Below are positions 37,190 through 47,258 of a stretch of DNA of 64,000 nucleotides, piece after piece. This stretch comes from Lapidilactobacillus mulanensis (lineage in GTDB: Bacteria; Bacillota; Bacilli; Lactobacillales; Lactobacillaceae). Position 1 is the stretch's first letter. Each line of letters starts with the position of its first letter. Under the pieces are notes generated by a model. That model saw nothing but the letters and a program-made list of their open reading frames with translations, ran no database searches and had not been told where the DNA came from. Made by a program: the position numbers and the translations under genes. The DNA is taken from positions 1 to 64,000 of the forward strand of contig NZ_RHOW01000008.1 of assembly GCF_003946215.1 (NCBI RefSeq), given 5' to 3'.

Positions 37190-38215
37190 TTAATTTTCAA
37201 ATTCCATTTCATTGCGGCCATCGCGTTGCATCAACTTGCTGATTTCTTCGTGAATATCTGCATCTTCGTACAAAACACGATAGATACTTTCAGAAATCGG
37301 TGTATCGACATGCAGTTGCGTGCATAATTCGTGAGCGGCCTCTGCAGTTCCAACACCTTCGACAACCATGCCCATATTTTTCAAAACGTCATCGAGTTTT
37401 TGACCCTGTCCTAACGCGTTACCACAGCGCCAATTACGCGAATTCACACTCGTACAAGTAACGATCAAATCACCAATACCAGACAGGCCCATAAAAGTTA
37501 ATGGATTGGCGCCCATTTTCACACCAAGCCGACTAATTTCGGCAATCCCTCTGGTCATCAAGGCTGCTTTCGCGTTGTCGCCATAACCGAGACCGTGTAA
37601 AATTCCGGCACCGATCGCGATCACGTTTTTCAAAGCGCCGCCAAGTTCAACTCCGACCAGATCATCATTCGTATACAAACGGAAATAATCATTCATGAAG
37701 ATCGACTGAACCCATTCGGCGTCGGCCAAATCCGCGGAGGCAACTGTCAAGGAAGTAATATCGTGAGTGGCAACATTCTCGGCATGACTCGGGCCGGAGA
37801 AAATGACCAAACGTTGTGCCAATTCTGCCGGAAATTCATCGGCAATAATCTGAGAGATGCGTTTGTGCGTGCCGATTTCCAGACCCTTCGTCGCGCTGAC
37901 CAAGAGTGGTTTCTGATCCATTTTTGCCAGTACAGGCAACATTTGCTTAGCCACCGAACGAATGGCAGCCGTTGGTAAAACAAATAAAACGGCGTCAGCA
38001 CCTTGCAAAGTTTCTGTTAAATCCAGACTTGCGTGCACCTGTGGATTGATTTTAAACTCTGGTAAATAATGTCGATTCGTGTGGAAAGTATTGATTTCAT
38101 CGGCAATTTCTTGACTATTGCCCCATAATTCGACCTCATGACCATTGTTGACTAACAAATCCGCCAAAACAGTCCCCCACGAACCTGCACCTAAAACACC
38201 AATTTTAATTGACAA
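37190..38215 (-). CDS. gpsA: glycerol-3-phosphate dehydrogenase [NAD(P)+]
   Basis: GpsA reduces dihydroxyacetone phosphate to sn-glycerol-3-phosphate for phospholipid synthesis. The N-terminal GAGSWGTVLA binds NAD(P). The catalytic Lys lies in GVELGGALKNVIAIGAGI, followed by NAKAALMTRGIAE. The 341-residue length is normal. The start is TTG with AGGAG upstream. It is part of the hprK-lgt-gpsA cluster. Confidence 0.95.
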   Translation of the reverse strand: MSIKIGVLGAGSWGTVLADLLVNNGHEVELWGNSQEIADEINTFHTNRHYLPEFKINPQVHASLDLTETLQGADAVLFVLPTAAIRSVAKQMLPVLAKMDQKPLLVSATKGLEIGTHKRISQIIADEFPAELAQRLVIFSGPSHAENVATHDITSLTVASADLADAEWVQSIFMNDYFRLYTNDDLVGVELGGALKNVIAIGAGILHGLGYGDNAKAALMTRGIAEISRLGVKMGANPLTFMGLSGIGDLIVTCTSVNSRNWRCGNALGQGQKLDDVLKNMGMVVEGVGTAEAAHELCTQLHVDTPISESIYRVLYEDADIHEEISKLMQRDGRNEMEFEN

Positions 38216-38303
38216 ATTTTTTCTCCTAGCTGCAAAACAACCGGCTTGAAATTAACCGTAATATCAAGGTTGTCATGCACGATTTTTTCAGCATTGAAAT
38301 GAT

Positions 38304-39149
38304 TTATTTTTCTTTTGGAATCGTTTTGCCACTGCCATCAAGATACCATTTCAGCTGTGGTTCATTGTGACGACGCACGATGATGATGGCGATCGCCGCA
38401 ACAATCAAGATTGCCGAAAGCAATTGTGACACACGAATGTTGGCAAACAAGTAAAGACTATCTGTCCGCATCCCTTCGATCACGGCGCGACCCACTGCGT
38501 ACCAAGTAATATAACTGAGAAAAACCTCGCCTTGTTTGAAAAGATGAGTGCGGTGACGCAAGCTCAGCAATAAAATCACGCCCAGCAAACTCCACACAGA
38601 TTCATACAAGAATGTCGGTTGCCGATAAGCGCCACTAATATTCATTTGCGTGATAATAAATTCTGGCAAGTGTAGGCTTTGTAAAAATCCTAGTGTCGTT
38701 TTCGCACCGAAAGCCTCTTGGTTCATAAAGTTGCCCCAGCGACCGATTGCTTGCGCTAAAAGGACAGTCGGCGCCAGCACATCCAGCAATAACCAAGTGG
38801 GAATAAACCGATGATAACAAAAGACTAGTAACACAATTACGGCGGCGATCAAGCCCCCATAAATCGCTAGCCCACCATTCCAAATCTTGATGATATCACC
38901 AGGATTTTGCGAATAATAAGACCATTCAAAAATCACGTAATACAATCTCGCACCGATCAAACCGATCGGCAACATCCAAAAAATCAAATCGATCACATCA
39001 TCGGGATCGATTCCCCGCGGTCTTGCTTCCCGCATACTCAAAAAAACAGCGACCACCACACCCAGCGTGATGATCACACCATACCAGCGAACATGAAGAT
39101 TGCCTAATGAAAACGCAATCGGATTTAAAGCCAACATAATTGCACTCAT
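38304..39149 (-). CDS. lgt: prolipoprotein diacylglyceryl transferase
   Basis: Lgt attaches diacylglycerol from phosphatidylglycerol to the lipobox cysteine of prolipoproteins. It is a seven-helix membrane protein of 281 residues with the signature [13 protein letters not shown] (about residue 138 on) and the HGG-like loop (NGGLAIYGG). It overlaps the hprK stop by four bases (ATGA). A lipobox protein is encoded at 58577-59743. Confidence 0.94.
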   Translation of the reverse strand: MSAIMLALNPIAFSLGNLHVRWYGVIITLGVVVAVFLSMREARPRGIDPDDVIDLIFWMLPIGLIGARLYYVIFEWSYYSQNPGDIIKIWNGGLAIYGGLIAAVIVLLVFCYHRFIPTWLLLDVLAPTVLLAQAIGRWGNFMNQEAFGAKTTLGFLQSLHLPEFIITQMNISGAYRQPTFLYESVWSLLGVILLLSLRHRTHLFKQGEVFLSYITWYAVGRAVIEGMRTDSLYLFANIRVSQLLSAILIVAAIAIIIVRRHNEPQLKWYLDGSGKTIPKEK

Positions 39150-40093
39150 TTATCATCATCCTCACTTGAATTTTCTTGAATTAATTCATTTAAATTGCGT
39201 TCAAACACTTGGGTGGCATCATAACCCATTGATTTCGCACGGAAATTCATGGCGGCCACTTCAATGATAATCGCCAAATTACGACCAACCTTAACGGGAA
39301 TCGTCATCTTTGGAATCGGCACGTCGAAAATCTGTTGCGTGACCTCATCACTGCCAAGCCGATCATAATTACGATCAGCTCGCCAGTTTTCCAAATTGAC
39401 GATCAATGAAATCTCCGTTTCTTGACGAACGGCGCCAGCACCGAAGAGATTCATGACGTCGATGATGCCGATGCCACGAATTTCCATCAAATGCTTCAAA
39501 ATCTTCGGTGCCTCACCAACGATCGTGCTTTCATCTTTCTGATAAACATCCACGCGATCATCGGCAATCAAACGATGCCCACGTTTGACCAATTCCAACG
39601 CAGTTTCACTTTTACCAACGCCGGAATCACCGGTGATCAAAACACCCAAGCCATAAACGTCGACTAAGACGCCGTGCATACTTCTGCGCTCTGCCAAATG
39701 GACGTGCAAATAATCGGTCAGCACACTAGAAAGCCGCGTCGTCAATAAATCAGAACCTAGCACCGGAATTCCGGCGCGCTTGGCTTCGACGATCATTTCT
39801 TTCGGCGGCGTTAAGCCACTGCTGATGACAAAAGCCGGTGTTTCCGTCTGACACATCCGCCGCAAAACAACGGAGAGCTCATCACTCGTCAAGCCTTTGG
39901 CAAAAGCCGTTTCCGTTAAACCGAAAACTTGTAGCCGTCGCTGGGGGTAGTAAGCAAAATAACCAGTCATTTCAAAATCGGGACGAGATAGATCGCTCGT
40001 GGTCACCGTTTTTTGAGCCAAACTTTCTTGACCAGACAATACTTTTAATTTTAAATCATCTACGAGTTGTTTGACTAAAATACCTTCAGCCAT
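39146..40093 (-). CDS. hprK: HPr kinase/phosphorylase
   Basis: HprK phosphorylates Ser46 of HPr and reverses it, controlling carbon catabolite repression with CcpA. The Walker A motif GDSGVGKS is at about residues 155-162 and the family signature [12 protein letters not shown] about 45 residues later. I chose the ATG before AEGILV with GGAGG upstream (315 residues); the frame extends 29 codons further without support. Confidence 0.96.
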   Translation of the reverse strand: MAEGILVKQLVDDLKLKVLSGQESLAQKTVTTSDLSRPDFEMTGYFAYYPQRRLQVFGLTETAFAKGLTSDELSVVLRRMCQTETPAFVISSGLTPPKEMIVEAKRAGIPVLGSDLLTTRLSSVLTDYLHVHLAERRSMHGVLVDVYGLGVLITGDSGVGKSETALELVKRGHRLIADDRVDVYQKDESTIVGEAPKILKHLMEIRGIGIIDVMNLFGAGAVRQETEISLIVNLENWRADRNYDRLGSDEVTQQIFDVPIPKMTIPVKVGRNLAIIIEVAAMNFRAKSMGYDATQVFERNLNELIQENSSEDDDK

Positions 40094-40228
40094 GACTTGC
40101 CTCCAAAAAGTTTCAGCGACACATCCACGTATCGCCAAGCGCATTTTAATAATTATTGTGTTTGAATTCAAGTTTAACATTATTGACGATTTTTTTCATC
40201 CAGCATGACAGGTCTGATAAAAATTCGC

Positions 40229-40264
40229 GCAAAAAAATAGGCCACCAACTAATGGCGCCCTACT
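40229..40264 (-). terminator. terminator after the aldo-keto reductase gene
   Basis: On the minus strand GGCGCCA-TTAGT-TGGTGGCC is followed by TATTTTTTT. Confidence 0.8.
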
Positions 40265-40289
40265 CTTTCGAATGCTTGTGTATAGTTTT

Positions 40290-41138
40290 TTAGCCTTGTG
40301 TGCGATTATGATTGTTGCCATCGGCCGTATCAGCCAACGAATTCAAGACGTCCATGTCTTCTGAACTGATCTTGAAATCTAATTCTTTATTGCTAATAAT
40401 GTGGACAGGTGTGACTGACTTTGGTAATGGCAAGGCACCATTATCGATACAGAAACGGATCGCCAATTGCGCCGTCGTCACATTATATTTTTCCGCCAAT
40501 CTAAGCACGTGGTCATTGTTCAGCATGCGACCAGTTGCCAATGGTGAATAGGCTTCGACTAAAAGACCATGTGCTTGCGAATAACTGGTAATTTTGGGTT
40601 CTGTGAAGCCAATATAATATTGAATCTGGTTAACCATTGGTGTAACTTCTGAATGATTCAACAGATTCTTCAAATCGCGAACGGCAAAATTAGAAACACC
40701 AATTGCGCGAACACGACCATCCGCGTAAACTTTTTCTAAAGCCTTCCACGCTTCAATATTGCCTTCATCATAATTCTTGCCAGTCTCACTCCATGGCCAT
40801 GGTGCATGAATAATATAAAGATCTAGATAATCGATGTCCAAATCAGCCATCGTTTCATCAAAGGCCTTCAGTGCGCCATCATAGGTTTTAATTTCAGCAG
40901 GTAATTTAGAGGTCACAAAGATTTCTTTACGATCGATTCCAGAATCGCGGATCGCCTGACCGACACTTTTTTCATTGCCATAAGCCTTTGCTGTATCGAT
41001 ATGACGGTAACCATTTTTCAAAGCCGTCGTGACAGAGTTATACGCTTCTTCGCCATTAGGAATTTGCCAAGTGCCGAAGCCGACCTTGGGAATCTGAACG
41101 CCATTTGCGAGTTGATAAGTTTCTGTTAATACTGACAT
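40290..41138 (-). CDS. aldo/keto reductase
   Basis: This NADPH-dependent oxidoreductase of the 2,5-diketo-D-gluconate reductase group has 282 residues. The catalytic tetrad is visible: Asp in GYRHIDTAKAY, the Tyr of that motif, Lys in TSKLPAE and His in YIIHAPWPW. A (beta/alpha)8 barrel is expected. The substrate is unknown; general detoxification of carbonyl compounds is plausible. It is monocistronic. Confidence 0.9.
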   Translation of the reverse strand: MSVLTETYQLANGVQIPKVGFGTWQIPNGEEAYNSVTTALKNGYRHIDTAKAYGNEKSVGQAIRDSGIDRKEIFVTSKLPAEIKTYDGALKAFDETMADLDIDYLDLYIIHAPWPWSETGKNYDEGNIEAWKALEKVYADGRVRAIGVSNFAVRDLKNLLNHSEVTPMVNQIQYYIGFTEPKITSYSQAHGLLVEAYSPLATGRMLNNDHVLRLAEKYNVTTAQLAIRFCIDNGALPLPKSVTPVHIISNKELDFKISSEDMDVLNSLADTADGNNHNRTQG

Positions 41139-41231
41139 TTAATCCACCTCTTACATTTAATAAGTTCATTATAACATTGCTGGAAAATCAATGTGCAAGC
41201 CAAGCACGAACGATCTAAAAAAACCGGCAGC

Positions 41232-41552
41232 TTAACGCAGTCTAACCGCAGTCCCACTGCAACTGACCATTAGCATCCCGTTATCTGACCCGAGAACTTC
41301 ATAATCCATTTTCATACCCACAACGGCATCTGCGCCTAATTGTTCCGCACGGTCGCTCATTTCTGCGATAGCTTCCTCGCGCGCCTTCGTTAATTCTTCC
41401 TCGTAGCCCTTAGAACGGCCACCAAACATATTCCGCAGGCCAGCACCCATATCTTTGAACATATTGATCCCAGTGATCACCTCGCCAAAAACGATCCCTT
41501 TATATTCAGAAATGGTTTTGTCTTGCACGGTATTCGTCGTTGTAATTATCAT
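41232..41552 (-). CDS. YbjQ family (heavy-metal-binding domain) protein
   Basis: This is a 106-residue protein of the YbjQ/UPF0145 family. It has the N-terminal [25 protein letters not shown], the central Arg/Glu-rich helix and the C-terminal [15 protein letters not shown]. The family forms pentamers; the name 'heavy-metal binding' comes from domain databases and the function is not established. The start has GGGAG upstream. Confidence 0.9.
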   Translation of the reverse strand: MIITTTNTVQDKTISEYKGIVFGEVITGINMFKDMGAGLRNMFGGRSKGYEEELTKAREEAIAEMSDRAEQLGADAVVGMKMDYEVLGSDNGMLMVSCSGTAVRLR

Positions 41553-41762
41553 CGAATCACTCCCAATCGATTTATTGAATTCATTCTCATTTTAGCGTAA
41601 GGGCTTTCGTGAAACAACTAATCGTTTTCGAATCGATTGTCTGCTCAGGTCATTTAGCAAAACTTTCTTTAATATTTTGCTAAATTATCTCCAATCAGAT
41701 TATTTGTGGCTTTTTTTAACTAGACTAGAATTTGTAAGAGAACTCATGAGAAATTCGAAAAG

Positions 41763-42860
41763 TTGGTCGATTCTTTGAATAAAAAAAAGCTAATTATTTT
41801 AATCGCCGCACTGATTTGTTTGGCGGCAACGTTATTTACTTATTTCAATACGAATTATAATAGCACCATTGCGGTCGTGACTTCGGCGAAACAACTTTCT
41901 GCAACGAAAGTCAAAGATCAATATGATGACGCTGACCAAACCATCGTTCAGCAGTTAACTTTGCGCGTCTTGAATCATTCGCATCGCAATCAGCAATACA
42001 CGATCAAGAATACTTACACCCGTTCGCAACTGCTCGACCAAGGCTATCATCAACATCAACGCGTTTTCGTTCAAATCAGCAAGCAACAAATCGACATTAC
42101 CACCCCCAAGCGTGATTGGGTCGTGATCGCCATTATTTCCGTGATGGTGATGTTAATGATCATCCTCATCGGCAAAAAACCCTGGTTAGTCATGCTGTCG
42201 TTGATCCTCAATTCGGCCATTTTTTATCTCGTGATTCGTTTTGATATTCATAAAAACGGCACCAACACCATTCTGATCTACAGCATCGCCGCAATTGTTT
42301 TCGCCAGCGTGTCTTTCTTATTGTATCAAGGCCTCCAGAAAAAAATGTTTGCCATGTTGGTCAGCACGATCATTTCATTATTGATCGCGTTCGGTCTGAG
42401 TTATGCGATCATGCAACTAACTGGCGAAAAGGGCATCACTTATATGGCCGTTGAATATGCCACCCAAAATCCCCGCTCATTGTTTCTCGGACAAACTTTG
42501 CTGGGCGTTCTCGGGGCAGTCATGGATGAATCGACAGACATTGTTTCGAGCCTCAGTGAAATTATCCATCACACACCAACGCTCAGCCGCAAACAATTGT
42601 GGTCCAGCGGACGGGCGATCGGTCAAGAAATTATGGGACCGTTGATCAACGTTTTATTTTTAATTTTCATGGCCGACGCGCTGCCGATGACGATTCTCTA
42701 TTTGCGGAATAATAATTCGATCGCCTACACATTCGAATACACGCTATCTTTAGGCGTCCTCCAAAGTTTGATCTCCGCAATCGGGATCGTCATCACAGTG
42801 CCGGTTGCCACACTATCGGCGTATTATTTCTTGCTTAGAAAAAGAGGTGCGCGCAAATGA
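41763..42860 (+). CDS. YibE/F family membrane protein, first subunit
   Basis: This 365-residue membrane protein has one N-terminal helix, an extracytoplasmic domain (about 32-115), then seven or so helices. The motif ATQNPRSLFLGQTLLGVLGAVMDESTDI resembles the YibE/F core. It overlaps the next gene by four bases. The function is unknown; a transporter role is only inferred. The TTG start is uncertain, as the ribosome-binding site is weak. Confidence 0.85.
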   Translation: MVDSLNKKKLIILIAALICLAATLFTYFNTNYNSTIAVVTSAKQLSATKVKDQYDDADQTIVQQLTLRVLNHSHRNQQYTIKNTYTRSQLLDQGYHQHQRVFVQISKQQIDITTPKRDWVVIAIISVMVMLMIILIGKKPWLVMLSLILNSAIFYLVIRFDIHKNGTNTILIYSIAAIVFASVSFLLYQGLQKKMFAMLVSTIISLLIAFGLSYAIMQLTGEKGITYMAVEYATQNPRSLFLGQTLLGVLGAVMDESTDIVSSLSEIIHHTPTLSRKQLWSSGRAIGQEIMGPLINVLFLIFMADALPMTILYLRNNNSIAYTFEYTLSLGVLQSLISAIGIVITVPVATLSAYYFLLRKRGARK

Positions 42861-43606
42861 GCACCATGTTAGCTTTATTACTAGTTTTATTCCTTTTGAT
42901 GATTGTGGTTGGTGGTCGCGCGGGTGTTAAAAGTTATTTAAGTATCGTAATCAACTTCATGCTCGTCTTTCTCGTGGCCTTGCTGATCAGCTGGGGCGCA
43001 AATATTTGGCTCACGGCTGCTTGTTTCATTCCACTAAAGCTGTTAACAATTATTTATTTAGGCACCCACGATACCAAAATTGCCGATCATGCTTTTCTCA
43101 GCTCGTTTAGTGTTACCGCGATTATTGTCGTCATCATTTTAATCTTCAACCATTTCGCTCAAGCCTTCGGAATCGGCGATCAGGCTGGCGAAGACTTAAT
43201 CGGATTATCCGACGCCCCTGGAATTAGTTTCGCCGCAATCGGCGTGGTCGTCGCCATTTTCAGCACATTGGGTGCCATCAGCGAAGCGGCCGTCGCCGAG
43301 AGTGCAGGGTTACTAGAATTGAAAAATTCAAACGAAACTATTTCCAGCGCCAACTTTTATCAAAGTGGTCTGAATATCGGTGAAGACATTTTAGGGACAG
43401 CCGTTAATACCATTCTCTTTGGATTCTTCGGTAGCTTTTTAGCCCTCTTCATTTGGTATTCACGTTTGCATTACACGATTCCACAAATTCTCAATGACAA
43501 GTTATTCGTCCAGGAATTCGTGATCATGATTTATTCGATCATCGGCGTCTTACTGGTCATTCCCTTAACCACCTTGATTATTTCCCGTTCCAAAATGAAA
43601 AAGTGA
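42857..43606 (+). CDS. YibE/F family membrane protein, second subunit
   Basis: This 249-residue polytopic membrane protein of the same family carries the related motif GISFAAIGVVVAIFSTLGAISEAAVA and GLNIGEDILGTAVNT. The overlapping start (ATGA) shows coupling to the upstream gene, and the two likely form one complex. Its stop codon lies inside the terminator hairpin. Confidence 0.85.
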   Translation: MSTMLALLLVLFLLMIVVGGRAGVKSYLSIVINFMLVFLVALLISWGANIWLTAACFIPLKLLTIIYLGTHDTKIADHAFLSSFSVTAIIVVIILIFNHFAQAFGIGDQAGEDLIGLSDAPGISFAAIGVVVAIFSTLGAISEAAVAESAGLLELKNSNETISSANFYQSGLNIGEDILGTAVNTILFGFFGSFLALFIWYSRLHYTIPQILNDKLFVQEFVIMIYSIIGVLLVIPLTTLIISRSKMKK

Positions 43607-43638
43607 CCACCAATTGAATTGGTGGTCACTTTTTTGCA
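43601..43638. terminator. bidirectional terminator between convergent genes
   Basis: AAGTGACCACCAATT / AATTGGTGGTCACTT is followed by T-runs on both strands. It serves the YibE/F pair and the Gfo/Idh gene. Confidence 0.9.
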
Positions 43639-43651
43639 ACAATTTCTTAAA

Positions 43652-44578
43652 TTATTTTTGTTGGTGATAAAAATCAACCAGTTCTGAACACAATTGATGT
43701 GAAAGCATGCTTGTGGCTGGACTAACTGGATTCGTCGCGTTAGTTGCCACTGCACTAACAAATTCATGAATAAGCGGCTCAAATCCCCGTCGCGTTAAAG
43801 TCGGCGTCCAATCTGGAAAGTTATTAACTTGAGTCCCATTTTCCGTACTGATGGTTAAATGTTCCAAATTTTCTAACCGTTTCGTTCCAGATATTTGCTG
43901 AACCTCACTGGTCTCAGTATTGGCACCCGCTTGCATATTCATCAATGCATAAACCGTTAGATTTTTACTCGAGAGCACCAAGCCACAATTTTGTAATATT
44001 CCCTGATCAGAGCTGAGTTGATATTGGCAGCTGACCTGATCGCGTGCATCGATGCCCGCCAAATACAGGGCCGTATCCACCACATGAATAAATAAATCAT
44101 AGATTGCAAACCCAACTGCTTGCTCAGCCCTGATCCGATTTTTTTGAACGATAATAACCGCGGGTTGGCCTGAAGTGGCGATCTGTTGTTGAAAAGGTGC
44201 AAACCGCCGATTAAATCCAGCAGTCAATAATAATTGCCGTTGCGCCGCCAATTGATAAAGTTCGCTGACCTCTTCGTAATTCTCGCTAACCGGCTTATCA
44301 ACGTAAACATGGATGCCCGCGTTCAAAAAAGTGCGGATCAATTCAGTGTGCGTGTGTGTTGGTGTGTGGATAAAAACCGCATCAGGGTGCTGAGCAATGA
44401 GCTCTGGCACCGAGCGAGTCGACTCGGAGAAGCCAAATTGATGCTGTAGATGCGCCAATTTTTGTTCGTCTCGTGTACACAAAATCCATTCGACTTGATC
44501 CTGCATCTGTGCCATCACGGGCAGATAAGCTTTTTGGGCAATGTTGCCTAGACCAACCACACCAATTTTTAACATCAT
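43652..44578 (-). CDS. Gfo/Idh/MocA family oxidoreductase
   Basis: This NAD(P)-dependent oxidoreductase of 308 residues has the N-terminal Rossmann motif GVVGLGNIAQKAYLPV and the conserved DKPVSEN segment (EKP-type, about residue 95). The C-terminal domain is the usual open beta sheet. The substrate, probably a sugar or inositol derivative, cannot be told. It stands alone, upstream of the repeat cluster at 44.7-45.6 kb. Confidence 0.87.
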   Translation of the reverse strand: MMLKIGVVGLGNIAQKAYLPVMAQMQDQVEWILCTRDEQKLAHLQHQFGFSESTRSVPELIAQHPDAVFIHTPTHTHTELIRTFLNAGIHVYVDKPVSENYEEVSELYQLAAQRQLLLTAGFNRRFAPFQQQIATSGQPAVIIVQKNRIRAEQAVGFAIYDLFIHVVDTALYLAGIDARDQVSCQYQLSSDQGILQNCGLVLSSKNLTVYALMNMQAGANTETSEVQQISGTKRLENLEHLTISTENGTQVNNFPDWTPTLTRRGFEPLIHEFVSAVATNATNPVSPATSMLSHQLCSELVDFYHQQK

Positions 44579-44673
44579 AAACTTCCTTTGTTTTTTTGAA
44601 ACTGCTTTTATAATCTATTGTGCCAAATATTGGATAAAATTTCCATTAATTTTAATACGGATTGATTCTTGAA

Positions 44674-44923
44674 CTACCTTCGGTCGTGGCTGCGTGGGGC
44701 AAGTGACTGACTACTGTGGGGACGGTTCCAGGCTTTCCCCTAAGTTCTGGGAAAAGTCTTCCACCTCGATTTCGAGCTTTTTCTCCGTCGCAAAACCGGC
44801 TCCTGAGAAAAATATCGAAATACGCCCCTGCTGTAAGCGACGATGGCCCTGTCGCAACAGCAGTTTCACAGTGTCGTCACTTGCCCCACACAGCCGCGAC
44901 CTAAACTGGAATTAGTTTAGTGG
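44674..44923 (+). repeat. four-stem structured module, copy A2 (plus orientation)
   Basis: The closing stem GGTCGTGGCTGCGTGGGGC (44682 on) pairs with GCCCCACACAGCCGCGACC (44883-44901) with two G-T/C changes. Its sequence differs from other subfamilies. Inside are CTGTGGGGACGG, the CTTTCCC/GGGAAAAG hairpin, TCTTCCACCTCGA, the second hairpin with TCGAGCTTTTTCTC, and TGCTGTAAGCGAC/GTCGCAACAGCA, then CACAGTG. The 3' flank CTAAAC/GTTTAG matches copy A1. Confidence 0.8.
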
Positions 44924-45085
44924 TGAACTCGGAAGAACTGGGTTTGTGGAAATGATTTGAATCCCACGTCGATTGCTTTGTTGTGGGAAATATAATCACG
45001 TTGGATATTTTTCCACTAAATATTTACGTTGCTCAGAAAAGATTCGTAAGGTAGAAAGCCCGGTTCAGAATCCAACTCTGCTCAC

Positions 45086-45296
45086 TAGAATGAACCACAG
45101 AATTTGCGGAAGAGAATGAACAGCACACTGTGATAATGCTCTTAGCGACAGATCCATCGTCGCTTAGAGCATGGGAAATTCGGAGATCTTGCGGTTTTGG
45201 CAAGAGCTCCAAATTTAGGCGGAAGAATTTTGGCAGGCTTCCAAAATCCTGGAGCCGTCCCCACAAGTGAGCTGTTCATTCTCTGCAGCAAATTTA
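45086..45296 (-). repeat. four-stem structured module, copy B2a (minus orientation)
   Basis: The closing stem AATTTGCGGAAGAGAATGAA (45101 on) pairs with the segment ending at 45294. The minus-strand core has TGTGGGGACGGCTCC, the TTTTGG/CCAAAA hairpin, GAGCTCTTGCC and TGCTCTAAGCGACGA/TCGCTAAGAGCA. A near-identical tandem copy follows at a 289 bp period. Confidence 0.8.
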
Positions 45297-45373
45297 AGCT
45301 GCAGTTACGCACAAGCCAAATATTTTCGAACCAGATCAGAACAGAACACAACTCAGAATCCAAATCTGCTCAC

Positions 45374-45586
45374 TAGAATAGACCCGCAGAATTTGCGGAA
45401 GAGAATGAACAGCACACTGTGATAATGGTCTTAGCGATAGATTCACCGTCGCTTAGAGCATGGGAAATTCGGAGATCTTGCGCTTTTTGCAAGAGCTCCG
45501 AATTTAGGCGGAAGAATTTTGGCGGGCTTCCAAAATCCTGGAGCCGTCCCCACAAGTGAGCTGTTCATTCTCTGCAGCAAATTCAA
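45374..45586 (-). repeat. four-stem structured module, copy B2b (minus orientation)
   Basis: This is a tandem duplicate of the preceding module, differing by scattered substitutions, several of them in loops (for example GCGGTTTTGGC versus GCGCTTTTTGC in the second hairpin). It ends about 20 bp before the permease stop codon. Confidence 0.8.
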
Positions 45587-45605
45587 ACTGCAATCACCCA
45601 CTATT

Positions 45606-46934
45606 TCACTTTTTCAAATTATGTTTCTGCTGCCAATAAAAAACCGGAACGCCAACTAGCGTGATCAAAATACCGAGCGCCGCCAATTTAAATTGCGTAA
45701 TCAAAGTTGATAGCACAATAAACGTCCCACCCAGAATGGCGATGATCGGAATCCACGGATAGCCCATCACTTTATATGGCCGCTTCAGATCCGGCATTTT
45801 TTTGCGCAAAATAAACACCGCACCGAAAATAAGCGTATTAAAAATCCACATCACGAAAACGAGCATATCGGTCAATAAATCGAAATTCCCCAGCAGCATC
45901 ATGATCAAAACCACGGCGAGTTGTACAAGGCTGCTCAACCATGGCACTTTGGTCAGACGGGTTACTTGGCGGAAATAGTTCGAAAACGGAATGGTCCGAT
46001 TCACTCCCATCGCGTACGCAACCCGCATGCCAGTCATGGTGTAGCCATTGATCGCACCATAAACAGAAACCAGAATACCAATCGTCACTAATCTGCCACC
46101 CATATTGCCAAAAATGGCGAGTGCGCTATCTGCCGCCGCAGTTGGATTGCCCATGATTTGCGTAATGGGCAGTGCTTTTAAAAACGCCAAATTGATCAGA
46201 ACATAAACTAACGTCGTCAATCCTAAACCGCCAATAATCGCGATTGGTAAATGTTTGCGCGGATTCTTCATTTCGCCGGCCATATTTCCGACGCTGATCC
46301 AGCCATCGTATGCAAACATCGTCGCTAATAATCCGCCATTCAATGCGGTCAGCCAACTCACATGACCACCAGGCTGCACCGGCCACAACTGCAAAGGTTG
46401 TGCGTGCACATTAGTCAATCCGAAAATAATGATGATCACGATCGGAATCATTTTAATAAACAGAGTTAAATTCTGGACGAAACTGCCCAGACGCGCCCCT
46501 AATAAATTCAGCCCCGTCAAAGACAAGGCGGTTAAAAAAGCGACCGGGATAATCACAGTAGTCGACCAACCGGCCAAACTGACCAGTTGTGTCGCAAAAA
46601 CAATGCTTAGTGCGGCAATATTGGCCGGATAATAAATCAAAACTTGTGCCCAACCGAGTAAAAACGATGGTAATTTTCCATAGGCGAGCTCGATATAATT
46701 AACCGCGCCACCAGCTTCCGGAATCGCGGTAGCAATTTCGGCTAAGCACAATCCACCCGCGATCGTCAAAAGGCCGGCCAATATCCAAACCGCAATTAAC
46801 AAACTCGGCGATTGTGTGTCACTAGCTAAAGTCGAAATTTTAAAAAAAACGCCCCCGCCGATCACGGTACCCATGACCGTAGTTAGCGCCGAAGTCAATC
46901 CCATAGACTGTTTCAGTTGATTATTTTGTGCCAT
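45606..46934 (-). CDS. APC family amino acid permease (SteT-like)
   Basis: This 442-residue transporter has 12 predicted membrane helices. The APC signature near the N terminus is GTVIGGGVFFKISTLA in helix 1, and EAGGAVNYIELAYG follows in the helix 3 region. It resembles L-type serine/threonine exchangers of Firmicutes; the substrate is not certain. It starts with ATG behind GAGAGG. No terminator is obvious downstream other than repeat B2b. Confidence 0.87.
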   Translation of the reverse strand: MAQNNQLKQSMGLTSALTTVMGTVIGGGVFFKISTLASDTQSPSLLIAVWILAGLLTIAGGLCLAEIATAIPEAGGAVNYIELAYGKLPSFLLGWAQVLIYYPANIAALSIVFATQLVSLAGWSTTVIIPVAFLTALSLTGLNLLGARLGSFVQNLTLFIKMIPIVIIIIFGLTNVHAQPLQLWPVQPGGHVSWLTALNGGLLATMFAYDGWISVGNMAGEMKNPRKHLPIAIIGGLGLTTLVYVLINLAFLKALPITQIMGNPTAAADSALAIFGNMGGRLVTIGILVSVYGAINGYTMTGMRVAYAMGVNRTIPFSNYFRQVTRLTKVPWLSSLVQLAVVLIMMLLGNFDLLTDMLVFVMWIFNTLIFGAVFILRKKMPDLKRPYKVMGYPWIPIIAILGGTFIVLSTLITQFKLAALGILITLVGVPVFYWQQKHNLKK

Positions 46935-47081
46935 CAGTTAAATCCTCTCGCGAACAATTCTTGTTTCTATTTTACAAGTTTACCCCCAGACTAAACACCG
47001 GCTTTAGAAAAAATTAAGCTGTCAGCAATATGCGATTTTAGTCTCCCACTTTCTAACCACGCACGAAATAAAACCCGCACG

Positions 47082-47163
47082 CATCTTCAAGCACGCAGAA
47101 CTAACGCCACCAATCGAATGAGCCGTCGATTCCAGTCACCCACAATCAAAAATAACAAGCCAC
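47082..47163. repeat. interspersed ~85 bp repeat, copy 3
   Basis: It is the best match to copy 2 (27286-27373), sharing ATCTTCAAGCAC, CTAACGCCACCAA, AATGAGCCGT, ATTCCAGT and CACAATCAA in order. It lies in the divergent region between the permease and the YxeA gene (46935-47258), in which I see nothing else. Confidence 0.6.
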
Positions 47164-47258
47164 CTTGCAAAACTGTAAGATAAAACAGACAATTGGCGAT
47201 GGCACCTGCTCCTACAAATTGCTAAACTTAGCTTATCATCCAAAAAGGAGCCTCATCC

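Noticed and set aside
41763..41775. Second TTG of the YibE/F gene as start
   Set aside because: Neither TTG has a convincing ribosome-binding site; the longer form keeps the complete N-terminal signal helix, so it was kept with a note.
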